From JAZDGX01 sp964482205 (GTDB taxonomy: Bacteria > Eisenbacteria > RBG-16-71-46 > CAIMUX01 > WJJG01), in the NCBI GenBank assembly GCA_964482205.1, contig CAYZWI010000005.1:1-64000 (forward strand): 64,000 bases of DNA, written 5' to 3'. A program made the position numbers and the translations under genes. Positions 15,274-23,354 of this stretch are shown here, piece after piece. How positions within the stretch are numbered: the first letter of the stretch is position 1; each line of letters opens with the position of its first letter. Under the pieces are notes generated by a model. It was not told the origin of the DNA, did no database searches, and worked only from the letters and a program-made list of their open reading frames with translations.

Positions 15274-17358
15274 ATGACGCTTGTGAGAACGATTCGATTC
15301 TTGCGAGCCAGGGCTCGCATCCACGATCTCGTCCCGATCACGGCCGTGCTCCTCCTCGCCGTGATGGTGCTTCTCGCGAATGCGGGAAGGCGGCGCCCCG
15401 CGGTGGTTCTCTTTCTCGTGGTCGACACGCTGCGCTCGGATCATCTCGGGTGCTATGGATACGACGCTATCGAGACGCCCAACCTCGATCGCCTCGCGCG
15501 CGAAGGGACGGTGTACGAGGCCGCGATCGCGACCGCGCCGGTGACCTTGCCCGCGGTCGCCTCGCTGCTGACCGGCGCGTATCCCGCGCAACACGGCATT
15601 CGCGACAATGGCGCCTTCCGATTGGGCGATCCCTGGCTTACCTTGGCAGAGCGTTTTCGAGACGGCGGATACCTGACCGCCGCATTCGTCTCCGCCAGTG
15701 TGCTCTCTTCCGATCACGGCCTCGACCAGGGGTTCGGCACCTACGACGCCGAGATGTCGAAGAGCGCCGAGTCGTACGACCCTTTGTTGCGTCAAGTGCC
15801 GGAGGCGGGAGAAGCGGTCGAGCGCCGGGCGGACGAGACCATCGATCGCGCGCTCGCGTGGGCAGGGGCGCATCGCGGCAAAGACCTCTTCCTGTTCGTG
15901 CATCTCTTCGATCCGCACTTGCCTCGCGATCCGCCGCCCGAATACCGCGATCGCTATCCCGGCCGTCCGTACGACGGCGAGATCGCGTTCGTCGACGCGC
16001 AGGTCGGTCGCTTGATGAAAGGTTTGCAGCGCGGACGGCGGCCGGCCGACCTCTTTGCCATCGTGACGGCGGATCACGGAGAAGGCCTTCAGGACCACGG
16101 CGAAGAACTGCACGGGTTCCTTCTCTTCGACGAAGTCATGCGCGTGCCGCTCATTCTTCGCGGGCGCGGCGTCCCCAAGGGAGCGCGCATACGCGCGCAG
16201 GTGCGATCGGTCGACCTCGCTGCGACCGCTTGCGCGATCGCGCGATTGCATGGGCTGCCGGAATCCGCGGGCGCGCCGCTTCCAGGGATCGAGTATCAGG
16301 AGCTCGGCAGGACCGATGCAGGCGGCCCGGCGGTGCCGCCGCGCGATCCCCGCCCGGCCTATCTCGAGACATTTCGTCCGCGGCTTTCCTATGGATGGTG
16401 CGAGCTGCGCGGCATTCGAACCGAACGATGGAAGCTGGTGCGCGGGCCCGAGGACGAGCTCTACGATATGCGCAGCGATCCCAAAGAGCGCATGAATGTG
16501 CGGGCGCGGTATCCGGATGTGTGCGACTCACTCGGCCGCGCGATGGACGAGATCGCGCTCGGAGCGGTCGCGCTGGGCATGCACGCCGCCTCCCTGGGCA
16601 CGCTGACGCCGCGTGAGCGCGATCACCTCGAGAGCCTGGGATACCTTGCTGCGCCTGCGCGCACGGTCGCCTCGGCCGCGCGTCCGATGGCCCGGACGGC
16701 GGCCGATTCGCTGGCGGTCTGGCATTTCCCGGTTGCGGAACGGGGTCCGTCCCTTGGTCTGCCGCATCCCACCACGCGCCTGGCCGCATACAACCGGCGC
16801 GTGATCGCGAACTCCTTCTGTCTTGCGGCGAACGGAGCCTGGCGCCAAAGCGATCTCGCGCTCGCGAAGCGCCACTACGCGAGCGCGATCGAAGCGGAGG
16901 CGACGCACGCGCCCGCATACGAGGGCCTGGCGCGCGTGTGCGAGGCGATGGCCGACACCGCCGGCGCGCGAGCCGCGCTGCGGCGCGGACTGGAGGCGGG
17001 CGCGAAGTCCGAAATCCTCTACGGACGGCTGGCCGAGCTCGAGCGCCTGGCGGGGGATCTGGACGCGGCGGAAGCGGCGATCGTGGAGGGCACGCGCGCC
17101 TATCCGCGATCGGCCTGGTGCTGGAGCGTGCGGGCGCTCGTGCACCTGGACCAGGGGCGCTTCTCGCAAGCGGCCTCGAGCGCGGAGATGGCGATCGAAA
17201 TCGACCCCCATTTCGCGCGCGCGCACTTCATGCGCGGTCTGATTGCGCGCGAAACGCACGACCCCGCGCGGGCGCGCAAGGAATGGACGCGCTACCTCGA
17301 GCTCGAACCGCAGAGCCCCGACCGGGCGCTCATCCGCGCATATCTTGACAAAACCTGA
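15274..17358 (+). CDS. Membrane-anchored sulfatase/phosphodiesterase-like protein with TPR tail
   Basis: 694 residues. One transmembrane helix (about residues 19-37) anchors the N-terminus. The alkaline-phosphatase-superfamily sulfatase domain runs from about 44 to 450: VVDTLRSDHLGCYGYD, metal-binding ADHGEGLQDHGEELHG, and the C-terminal LVRGPEDELYDMRSDPKE. The nucleophile region reads APVTLPAVASLLTG, not the CxPxR/SxPxR of formylglycine sulfatases, so the nucleophile would be a Thr, as in many delta-proteobacteria-type paralogues. Residues about 510-694 form TPR repeats (AYEGLARVCEAMADTAGARAA, YLELEPQSPDRALIRAYL). Substrate unknown. Confidence 0.82.
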   Translation: MTLVRTIRFLRARARIHDLVPITAVLLLAVMVLLANAGRRRPAVVLFLVVDTLRSDHLGCYGYDAIETPNLDRLAREGTVYEAAIATAPVTLPAVASLLTGAYPAQHGIRDNGAFRLGDPWLTLAERFRDGGYLTAAFVSASVLSSDHGLDQGFGTYDAEMSKSAESYDPLLRQVPEAGEAVERRADETIDRALAWAGAHRGKDLFLFVHLFDPHLPRDPPPEYRDRYPGRPYDGEIAFVDAQVGRLMKGLQRGRRPADLFAIVTADHGEGLQDHGEELHGFLLFDEVMRVPLILRGRGVPKGARIRAQVRSVDLAATACAIARLHGLPESAGAPLPGIEYQELGRTDAGGPAVPPRDPRPAYLETFRPRLSYGWCELRGIRTERWKLVRGPEDELYDMRSDPKERMNVRARYPDVCDSLGRAMDEIALGAVALGMHAASLGTLTPRERDHLESLGYLAAPARTVASAARPMARTAADSLAVWHFPVAERGPSLGLPHPTTRLAAYNRRVIANSFCLAANGAWRQSDLALAKRHYASAIEAEATHAPAYEGLARVCEAMADTAGARAALRRGLEAGAKSEILYGRLAELERLAGDLDAAEAAIVEGTRAYPRSAWCWSVRALVHLDQGRFSQAASSAEMAIEIDPHFARAHFMRGLIARETHDPARARKEWTRYLELEPQSPDRALIRAYLDKT

Positions 17359-17398
17359 ACCGCGATTCGATGCACCGACCTGGAATCGCCCGCCTGCG

Positions 17399-18316
17399 TC
17401 AGCGTCTCTTGCGAGTGAAGCGTAGAGCGGACCAGGTGGAATCGATCGCGATGATCTTGTAATCGACCAACTCCTGGGCCAGCCCGCCTGCCTGCACTTC
17501 CTGGAATGCGATCTCCGACTTCCTTCCGCTCGCCTTCTTTCGCCAGGCGATCCAAAGGCCGCGCGTTCCATCGACGCAGCGGGCGATAGCGGGAAGATGC
17601 AAGGCAAGCGTTTCGGCATCGCGCACGAAGAAGAGCAGCAGGTCGCAATCGTCGCGAATCTTCCGCGAAGGTGAAGCGCCTGCCATTCGGTGCGGGCGCG
17701 CACGAGGGCTGGAAGGATGCGCGCTTTGCTTCGCGTCCGGCTTCCCTCGGTCCCGAAGCGTGGGCAGTCGCCGGAGAAGGCGCGTGAGCGTGAAGCGCTG
17801 TACGACCGCTCCTGCCGGCAAGAGCCCGAGCGCGGCGGAAAAGGCAGGCGGGGGGTCGATCAACCACAGGGAAACGCCTGGCCGCAGGCCCAGCTTCTTC
17901 GACAAGGCCGTTCCCGCGTAGGGAGCGAAGGCCGACGCTGGAAGCGCGCGTTGGGAAAGCGAACCCGTGAGCGCCCGGCGCAGCGAAGCGCGAATGGCGC
18001 GCCACGAGGTGAAGATCGCATCGGGCAGAAGCGCCCGCACGCGAACCACCTTCTCGGCATCTCCGCCCACGAAGATGAGCGGCACCTGGCGGGTCGGCTT
18101 CTGTCGCCGGATCGCGATGGCCACATCGCGGCCGCGAGAAGGAATGCGGTCGAGATCGATGATGACCGCGGCGGGCGGGTCGTCGCGCAACGCCCGGATG
18201 TCGCGGATGCTCTCGATCCTCCTCGTCTCCACGGAATATCCCAACGCGCGCAGCCGCGTGGCTCGCGGCGCACAGGCTTCCTCATCCCAGCAAACCAGAT
18301 GAACGCGCGCGGGCAT
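17399..18316 (-). CDS. Pseudo-receiver domain fused to DUF3052-like domain
   Basis: 305 residues. Residues 1-115 have a CheY-like alternation of strands and helices (RVHLVCWDEEACA, AVIIDLDRIPSRG, PLIFVGGD) but lack the usual acidic pair and the conserved Lys in normal places, so phosphotransfer is unlikely. The C-terminal half matches DUF3052: LLFFVRDAETLALHLP, GLWIAWRKKASG and LVDYKIIAIDSTWSALRF, where WPKKSG and VCAVDETWSGLRF are the usual family motifs. Role unknown; DUF3052 proteins are small acidic-linked proteins of undefined function. It converges on the sulfatase-TPR gene. Confidence 0.7.
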   Translation of the reverse strand: MPARVHLVCWDEEACAPRATRLRALGYSVETRRIESIRDIRALRDDPPAAVIIDLDRIPSRGRDVAIAIRRQKPTRQVPLIFVGGDAEKVVRVRALLPDAIFTSWRAIRASLRRALTGSLSQRALPASAFAPYAGTALSKKLGLRPGVSLWLIDPPPAFSAALGLLPAGAVVQRFTLTRLLRRLPTLRDRGKPDAKQSAHPSSPRARPHRMAGASPSRKIRDDCDLLLFFVRDAETLALHLPAIARCVDGTRGLWIAWRKKASGRKSEIAFQEVQAGGLAQELVDYKIIAIDSTWSALRFTRKRR

Positions 18317-18361
18317 AGATCCTCATTCCTCCGGCGCGGGTCCGCGAGCGTTGGCCGCGCA

Positions 18362-18922
18362 TCATCCTCCCTTGATGTGCTCCCACAGAATGCGCGCGCC
18401 GATCAAGAGCAACAGCACGCCTCCCGCCAATTCGAGCCGCGTCCCCGCCGCGCATCCGAGACGGCGCCCGGCGAGCGCGCCGAGAAGCGAGAGTGCCGCC
18501 GTCACGAGGCCGATCACGAGAATCGGCGTCCAGATGGAAACGCCCAGCATCGCAAGCGAAATGCCGACGGCGAAGGCGTCGACGCTGGTGGCGATAGCGA
18601 GCATGAGCAGGGTGAGACCGCGCGAGGGATCGCCTTTCACTTGACAGCCCGGGCGGCATCCCGAGCGAATCATGCGGATGCCGACCACGGCGAGGAGTCC
18701 GAAGGCGATCCAGTGATCGATCGCCGAGAACCAACCGGCGAGCTGCGCGCCGAGCAGCCAGCCGATGAGCGGCATCAGCGCCTGGAAGAAGCCGAAGGCA
18801 AGCGCCAGGCGCATGGCCGCGGCGGGACCGCGGGCGCCTCCGCCGGCGGTCGCGCAAACGGAAACGGCGAGTGCATCCATGGCAAGCCCGAGCGCGATGA
18901 TGATGATCTCCATCAAGGTCAT
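18362..18922 (-). CDS. mntP: Manganese efflux pump MntP
   Basis: 186 residues, six transmembrane segments in two repeats of three. LGLAMDALAVSVCATAGGG near the N-terminus and IATSVDAFAVGISLAML in the second repeat carry the conserved Asp residues of MntP/DUF204. The family exports Mn2+ and protects against manganese excess; expression is often under a yybP-ykoY riboswitch, which I do not see here. The start lies 4 bases downstream of the GNAT gene, so they are co-transcribed. Confidence 0.92.
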   Translation of the reverse strand: MTLMEIIIIALGLAMDALAVSVCATAGGGARGPAAAMRLALAFGFFQALMPLIGWLLGAQLAGWFSAIDHWIAFGLLAVVGIRMIRSGCRPGCQVKGDPSRGLTLLMLAIATSVDAFAVGISLAMLGVSIWTPILVIGLVTAALSLLGALAGRRLGCAAGTRLELAGGVLLLLIGARILWEHIKGG

Positions 18923-18925
18923 CGC

Positions 18926-19555
18926 TCACGCCTCGAGCTCGAGCCGCATGATGGGACGCGTGGCGGAGCGGCGCGCGACCTCGCGGAAGCCGGCCGCGCG
19001 AAAGACGCTCACGGTCCCATGGTACGCGAACGCGTCGGGGAAGCGATTCGAGCGCGGATCGATCGGATAGCCTTCGAGCATGCGCGCCCCTTTCTTGCGC
19101 GCATGCTGAACCGCCGCGCGCAACAGCTCGGTCGCGACTCCCCGCCTGCGCTCGGAACGCGCGATGAAGAAGCAGTAGACCGACCAGACGGGCTGGTCGT
19201 CCACCGGAGCGAGCACGCGCGATCGTTCGAGACGCACATAGTCGACCCGCGGCGCGAGCGCGCACCATCCGACAGCATGGCCTGCGCGATAGGCGAGGAT
19301 GCCGGGCACCGTTCCGGACTTGACGATCGCTTGCATCGCGCGCCGGTTGGCCAGGCCCTTGCGCGCCTCGAATTCCTTGGCCGTGAGCCGCGGCCACATG
19401 CACCAGCAACCGGCCTGCGCGCCATGCGGGCCGAAGAGCTCGACGAAGTCGTCCCAGCGCGCGGGAGTCAAAGGATGAAACGAGAGCGGGGACAGGGCCG
19501 GAGCAGGCGTTTTCTCCGCTCCCCGGCCGCTCCGCGGTGGGCATTCCTTCTTCAC
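18926..19555 (-). CDS. GNAT-family N-acetyltransferase
   Basis: 209 residues. The acetyl-CoA-binding motif A is visible as VYCFFIARSERRRGVATELLRAAVQHARKKGA (R/QxxGxG/A variant RRRGVA), preceded by the strands LAYRAGHAVGWCALAPR. The N-terminal CWCMWPRLTAKEFEARKG segment is typical of a GNAT subgroup often annotated as small-molecule acetyltransferase. Substrate unknown. Co-transcribed with mntP (3-base gap). Confidence 0.8.
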   Translation of the reverse strand: MKKECPPRSGRGAEKTPAPALSPLSFHPLTPARWDDFVELFGPHGAQAGCWCMWPRLTAKEFEARKGLANRRAMQAIVKSGTVPGILAYRAGHAVGWCALAPRVDYVRLERSRVLAPVDDQPVWSVYCFFIARSERRRGVATELLRAAVQHARKKGARMLEGYPIDPRSNRFPDAFAYHGTVSVFRAAGFREVARRSATRPIMRLELEA

Positions 19556-19624
19556 GGTTGCCTCCGATTTCCCGCGCGGTTCACGAACGCGCGGCGAACC
19601 GAGAGGATGCCGCGGAATGAATGC

Positions 19625-19954
19625 TCACGGCAAGGGCTTCGTGATCTCTTCGCGGATGAGCGCGACTCGAAAGGGGAAGAGCTGCGCGCGAAAGACGCCC
19701 GCTTTGACGGCCGGATCTTCCTCCATGATGCGCGCCGCCGCGTCCTCGGACGATGCCGTGAAGATGACAATGCCGAAGGAGTCGGCATCGGTCGTCAGCG
19801 TGCGGCCCGCCAGGAGCACGACCTTCCTGCGGGTTTGCTCCTGCAGGTAGAGGAAATGCTCGGTGACCAGGGCGTCCTCTTCGGGAGTCGCGCCTTTCGA
19901 CAGCATGTCGGGACGGGTTGGTTGAATGCGATACAGATAGGCGGTTCGAGTCAT
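19625..19954 (-). CDS. YciI-family protein
   Basis: 109 residues from ATG at 19954. YLYRIQPTRPDML, VTEHFLYLQEQTRRKVVLLAGRTL and GIVIFTASSEDAAARIMEEDPAVKAGVF match the YciI/YCII-related ferredoxin-like fold, including the Asp-Pro near the end (EEDPAV) that is conserved in this family. Possible hydrolase or metabolite binding; no defined role. Divergent from the S46 peptidase gene. Confidence 0.8.
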   Translation of the reverse strand: MTRTAYLYRIQPTRPDMLSKGATPEEDALVTEHFLYLQEQTRRKVVLLAGRTLTTDADSFGIVIFTASSEDAAARIMEEDPAVKAGVFRAQLFPFRVALIREEITKPLP

Positions 19955-20296
19955 ACGGGTCCTCTGGCTGGTTGTCTGGGCGATTCGAGCCCTGGCGCTT
20001 CCGCGCGAGCCGGCAGCGACGTCACGCTTCAAGGACGGGACAGCGGAGCGCGAAGCCGGCCGGAATCCGTCTGAATGATCCACTGGGCATGCGGAGCCGG
20101 CAAGAAGGAATCCCCGGCCGGAGCGAGCGAATGGCGGGGCGGTCAGACGACCTGACTGTCAGACGGCATGACGCTGCCCTTGGCCTGCATTACAATCACC
20201 GCGTTTGCCTTCGCCCGGGCTCGGGGAGGCCGGGCAGGGAAGCCGGTTGCGTGGTTCGAAGTTGGCCGGCGCCCTGAGTGCCCGGTGGACCGTTGA
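19955..20296. other. Divergent intergenic region upstream of the S46 peptidase
   Basis: 342 bases without a gene. It contains the direct repeat GTCAGACG at 20142-20149 and 20158-20165 with an internal inverted element (GTCAG ... CTGAC), and a promoter-like pair further downstream (given separately). Confidence 0.5.
20168..20196 (+). promoter_or_regulatory. Candidate promoter of the S46 peptidase
   Basis: ATGACG (20168-20173), a 17-base spacer and TACAAT (20191-20196) match the -35 and -10 consensus at four and five of six positions. The repeat GTCAGACG lies just upstream. About 100 bases from the start codon. Predicted by eye. Confidence 0.4.
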
Positions 20297-22468
20297 ATGA
20301 GGGTCATTGCCATGATTCATGCGCGTCAACGCCGGCCGCGCGCCGGCATCGTGCTCGCTCAGGCGTACGCATTCGTGCGACTAGGCAAGCGGCTCGCCTG
20401 CTTCGCGCTCGCGCAGGCGCTCGCGGTCGCGTGCGCGGCCTCCTTGCTGACCGCCGAGCGCGCCTCCGCCGATGAAGGCATGTGGCTCTTCAACGATCCG
20501 CCCCTCGCGATCTTGCAGGAGAAGTACGGCTTCTCGACTTCTTCCGAATGGCTCGCGCATTTCATGCACGCCGCCTGCCGCATCGACGGCGCTTCGGGCT
20601 CCTTCATTTCTCCCGACGGGCTCGTGATCACGAATCATCATGTCGGCTTCGATGCGATCTATCAATTGAGCACCGCCGAGAACAATCTCCTCGCCGACGG
20701 GTTCGTCGCCAGCACGCTTGCAGAGGAGTTGCCGTGCCCCGGAATGGATGTGCTCTCGCTGGTCGAGATCGTGGATGTAACGGCGCGGGTCAAGAGCGCG
20801 GCAGCCGAAGGAGCGAGCGCGGCCGACGCGCGCGACGCGCGCGAGAAGGAGATCGCCGCGATCGAGCAGGAATCGAAGCGGAAGACCGGTCTCGAGAGCG
20901 AAGTGGTGGCCCTCTATCGCGGCGGGCTCTATCATCTCTACAGATACAAGCGCTATGACGATGTGCGTCTAGTGCTCGCGCCCGAAGAGGCGATCGCGAA
21001 TCTCGGCGAGGACCGGGACAACTTCGAGTATCCGCGCTACGATCTCGACATCTGCCTCTTCCGCGTGTACGAGAATGGAAGGCCGGCGCGGATCGCCGAC
21101 TATTTGCCGGTGGCGACGGAGCCGGCGCGGGAAGGCGAGCTCGTCTTCGTCGCGGGCCATCCCGCCAGCACCGAGCGTCTGCTCACGCTCGATCACATGC
21201 GCTTCGATCGCGATGTCCGCTTGCCGATGGTGCTCGCGCACTATGCCGGCATGGAGATCGCGTTGCAGCAGTTCTCCCTGCGCAGCGCCGAGCATGCGCG
21301 CATGGCGTACGACGACCTCCTGGGCGTCCAGAACGGACGCAAGGGGCAGCGGGGCGTGCTCGCGGGTCTTCTTGATCCGGAGATCTTCGCCCGCAAGGCC
21401 GCGAGCGAGGCGCGTCTGCGCGCGCGCGTGGCGGAGGATCCGGAGTCCGGGGCGACCCTCGACGATTGGGACCGTCTGTCGGCGTCGCTTGGGACGCTGC
21501 GCGAGTTCTATTGGGAATATCGCATGGTGGAGGAGAACCGCGGATTCTGGTCGGACATGTATCGCTGGGCGCGCACGCTCGTTCGATTGGCGGAGGAGCG
21601 CGAGAAGCCGAACGCGGAGCGATTGCCGGGATATCGCGAGTCGGACATGGAATCGCTGGAAGATGAGTTGTTCTCCGATGTGCCCGTCTATCCCGCGCTC
21701 GAAGAGGCGAAGCTCACGCATTCGCTCACGATGCTGGCGGCCGGATTCGGCGCGGATCATCCCTTCGTGCGCGCGGTCCTGAAGGGCCGTTCGCCCGCCG
21801 CGCGCGCGCACGAACTCGTGGCCGGCACGCGCCTGGGCGACGCTCAGGAACGCCGCCGTCTGGCCGAAGGCGGACGGGCGGCCATCGAGGCAGCGGGCGA
21901 ACCGATGATCGCGCTCGCGCGTCTCGTCGAGCCGCACGCCCGCGAAGTCCGCAACCGCTACGAAGATCTCTTCGAGAGCGTGGAGAATGAGAGCTACGCG
22001 CGCATCACGAACGCGCTCTTCGCCGAATACGGAACGAGCCTCTACCCCGATGCAACCTTCACGCTGCGCTTCGCCTTCGGCCCGGTGATCGGCATCCCCG
22101 ATCTGGGCATCGCCTGTCAGACGACCTTGGGAGAAGCGTTTGCCAAGTACGACGAGTACGAGGGCCGCCCGCCGTATGCGTTGCCTGCGCGCTGGGTGGA
22201 TGCGCGCGAGCGCATCGATCCCGCGACTCCGTTCAACATGATTTGCACGGCCGACATCACCGGCGGGAATTCGGGCAGCCCGGCGATCGATCGCGATGGC
22301 CGTCTAGTCGGCGTCATCTTCGACAGCAATCTCGATGGCCTCGTGTGGGACTATTCCTATTCCGATGCGCGCGGCCGGTCGGTCTTCGTCGCCATGCCGG
22401 CGGTGATCGAAGCGCTGCGCAAGGTGTACGGAGCCGAGCGGCTGCTCGAGGAGTTGGGCGTGAAGTGA
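20297..22468 (+). CDS. S46 family dipeptidyl-peptidase (DPP7/DPP11-like)
   Basis: 723 residues, usual family length. A long N-terminal signal region (LACFALAQALAVACAASLLTAERASA) precedes the mature start DEGMWLFNDPPLAILQEKYGF, which is family-typical. The chymotrypsin-like domain shows GSFISPDGLVITNHHVGFDAI (catalytic His at about 114-115) and TGGNSGSPAIDRDG (catalytic Ser about 659). The helical insert domain fills the middle. S46 enzymes remove dipeptides from the N-terminus of oligopeptides in the periplasm. The position that sets P1 preference (Gly in DPP7, Arg in DPP11, in F-D-x-N) reads FDSN here, i.e. Ser. Confidence 0.9.
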   Translation: MRVIAMIHARQRRPRAGIVLAQAYAFVRLGKRLACFALAQALAVACAASLLTAERASADEGMWLFNDPPLAILQEKYGFSTSSEWLAHFMHAACRIDGASGSFISPDGLVITNHHVGFDAIYQLSTAENNLLADGFVASTLAEELPCPGMDVLSLVEIVDVTARVKSAAAEGASAADARDAREKEIAAIEQESKRKTGLESEVVALYRGGLYHLYRYKRYDDVRLVLAPEEAIANLGEDRDNFEYPRYDLDICLFRVYENGRPARIADYLPVATEPAREGELVFVAGHPASTERLLTLDHMRFDRDVRLPMVLAHYAGMEIALQQFSLRSAEHARMAYDDLLGVQNGRKGQRGVLAGLLDPEIFARKAASEARLRARVAEDPESGATLDDWDRLSASLGTLREFYWEYRMVEENRGFWSDMYRWARTLVRLAEEREKPNAERLPGYRESDMESLEDELFSDVPVYPALEEAKLTHSLTMLAAGFGADHPFVRAVLKGRSPAARAHELVAGTRLGDAQERRRLAEGGRAAIEAAGEPMIALARLVEPHAREVRNRYEDLFESVENESYARITNALFAEYGTSLYPDATFTLRFAFGPVIGIPDLGIACQTTLGEAFAKYDEYEGRPPYALPARWVDARERIDPATPFNMICTADITGGNSGSPAIDRDGRLVGVIFDSNLDGLVWDYSYSDARGRSVFVAMPAVIEALRKVYGAERLLEELGVK

Positions 22469-22586
22469 GCGCGTGCGCCGGCCTGCGTGCGTGCGAGGCG
22501 TGCGCAAGGGGCAGCTGCCCGGCGCGTGATCTCGCCGCGTGATCCCGCCGCGCATCGGGAATGCGGCTGACCGGCTGCGCACCGCC

Positions 22587-23009
22587 TCACTTCCCGGATG
22601 GCCACCCTCCTTCGTAGCAATCCCGGATCGATTGCCAAAGCACGGGATGAGGATCGGCCTCCGGGTGTTGCGCTCGGATGTCCTCCAATGCTTCGGACAG
22701 GCTCAAGCCTTCGGTTTCGTAAAGGACGGCCGCGGCGAAAGAGACCGAGCGGCTGAATCCGCCCCCGCAGGTGATGAGAACAATTCCGCCGGCCTCGTGC
22801 TGCTTCAAGACGAACTCGACCCCTTCGCGCACGACGAGCGGATGGATCGGCTCGGCGTCCTCGATCGGCAGGATGTGGCAGACGATGCCCGGCACCTGGA
22901 CGCCGGTCGCAAGCTCGAGCATCGCCGTGATGCGGTGTCCCCACAGAAGCGCTTGATTGCGCACATCGTGGCGTGTCCCGATCCACAGCCAAGGGCGTAG
23001 CTGACGCAT
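22587..23009 (-). CDS. Dual-specificity protein phosphatase
   Basis: 140 residues from ATG at 23009, preceded by GAGGAGGAG. WLWIGTRHDVRNQALLWGH starts the DSP fold, PIEDAEPI carries the general-acid Asp candidate, and the P-loop TCGGGFSRSVSF is a canonical Cx5R (Cys-Gly-Gly-Gly-Phe-Ser-Arg). GIVLITCGGG lacks the usual His before Cys (Thr instead). It should dephosphorylate a protein or small phosphoester in the cytoplasm. It converges on the S46 peptidase. Confidence 0.8.
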   Translation of the reverse strand: MRQLRPWLWIGTRHDVRNQALLWGHRITAMLELATGVQVPGIVCHILPIEDAEPIHPLVVREGVEFVLKQHEAGGIVLITCGGGFSRSVSFAAAVLYETEGLSLSEALEDIRAQHPEADPHPVLWQSIRDCYEGGWPSGK

Positions 23010-23354
23010 CCGTTGCTCCTCCTCGCCGTCTCGAGCGAAGCCTACCCCACAATCCGGGTGCGTTCCAGGTTGCGCACTTCCCCGTTCAATAGCATGCGCA
23101 TCCGTGGTAGGGTCGCTGACGACCGAGCCCATGCGAGATCATGGTGGCCGTGAGCATCCGTGACAGCTCATCTCGCGAAAGGACATTCCAAACGCTTGCG
23201 CGGCGGCCACTAGTCATACGGTGGCAGGTATGGCCCTGGGCGGGTCTCTTTTCCGGGGCCTTGACGGTAGCGAATGGCGATGGTTGGCACGGCAAGGCGA
23301 GGCCTGGCGCGGCATTCATCCAAGCTTTCTTGCCAAGCAGAAAGGCAGTGACCG
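23010..23354. other. Divergent intergenic region upstream of the DUF3857 protein
   Basis: 345 bases without a supported gene, between the phosphatase (minus) and the DUF3857 protein (plus). No convincing -35/-10 pair, hairpin or repeat seen by eye. Confidence 0.4.

Noticed and set aside
18300..19000. yybP-ykoY manganese riboswitch upstream of mntP
   Set aside because: mntP starts only 4 bases after the GNAT gene, leaving no leader; no such structure seen upstream of the GNAT gene either.
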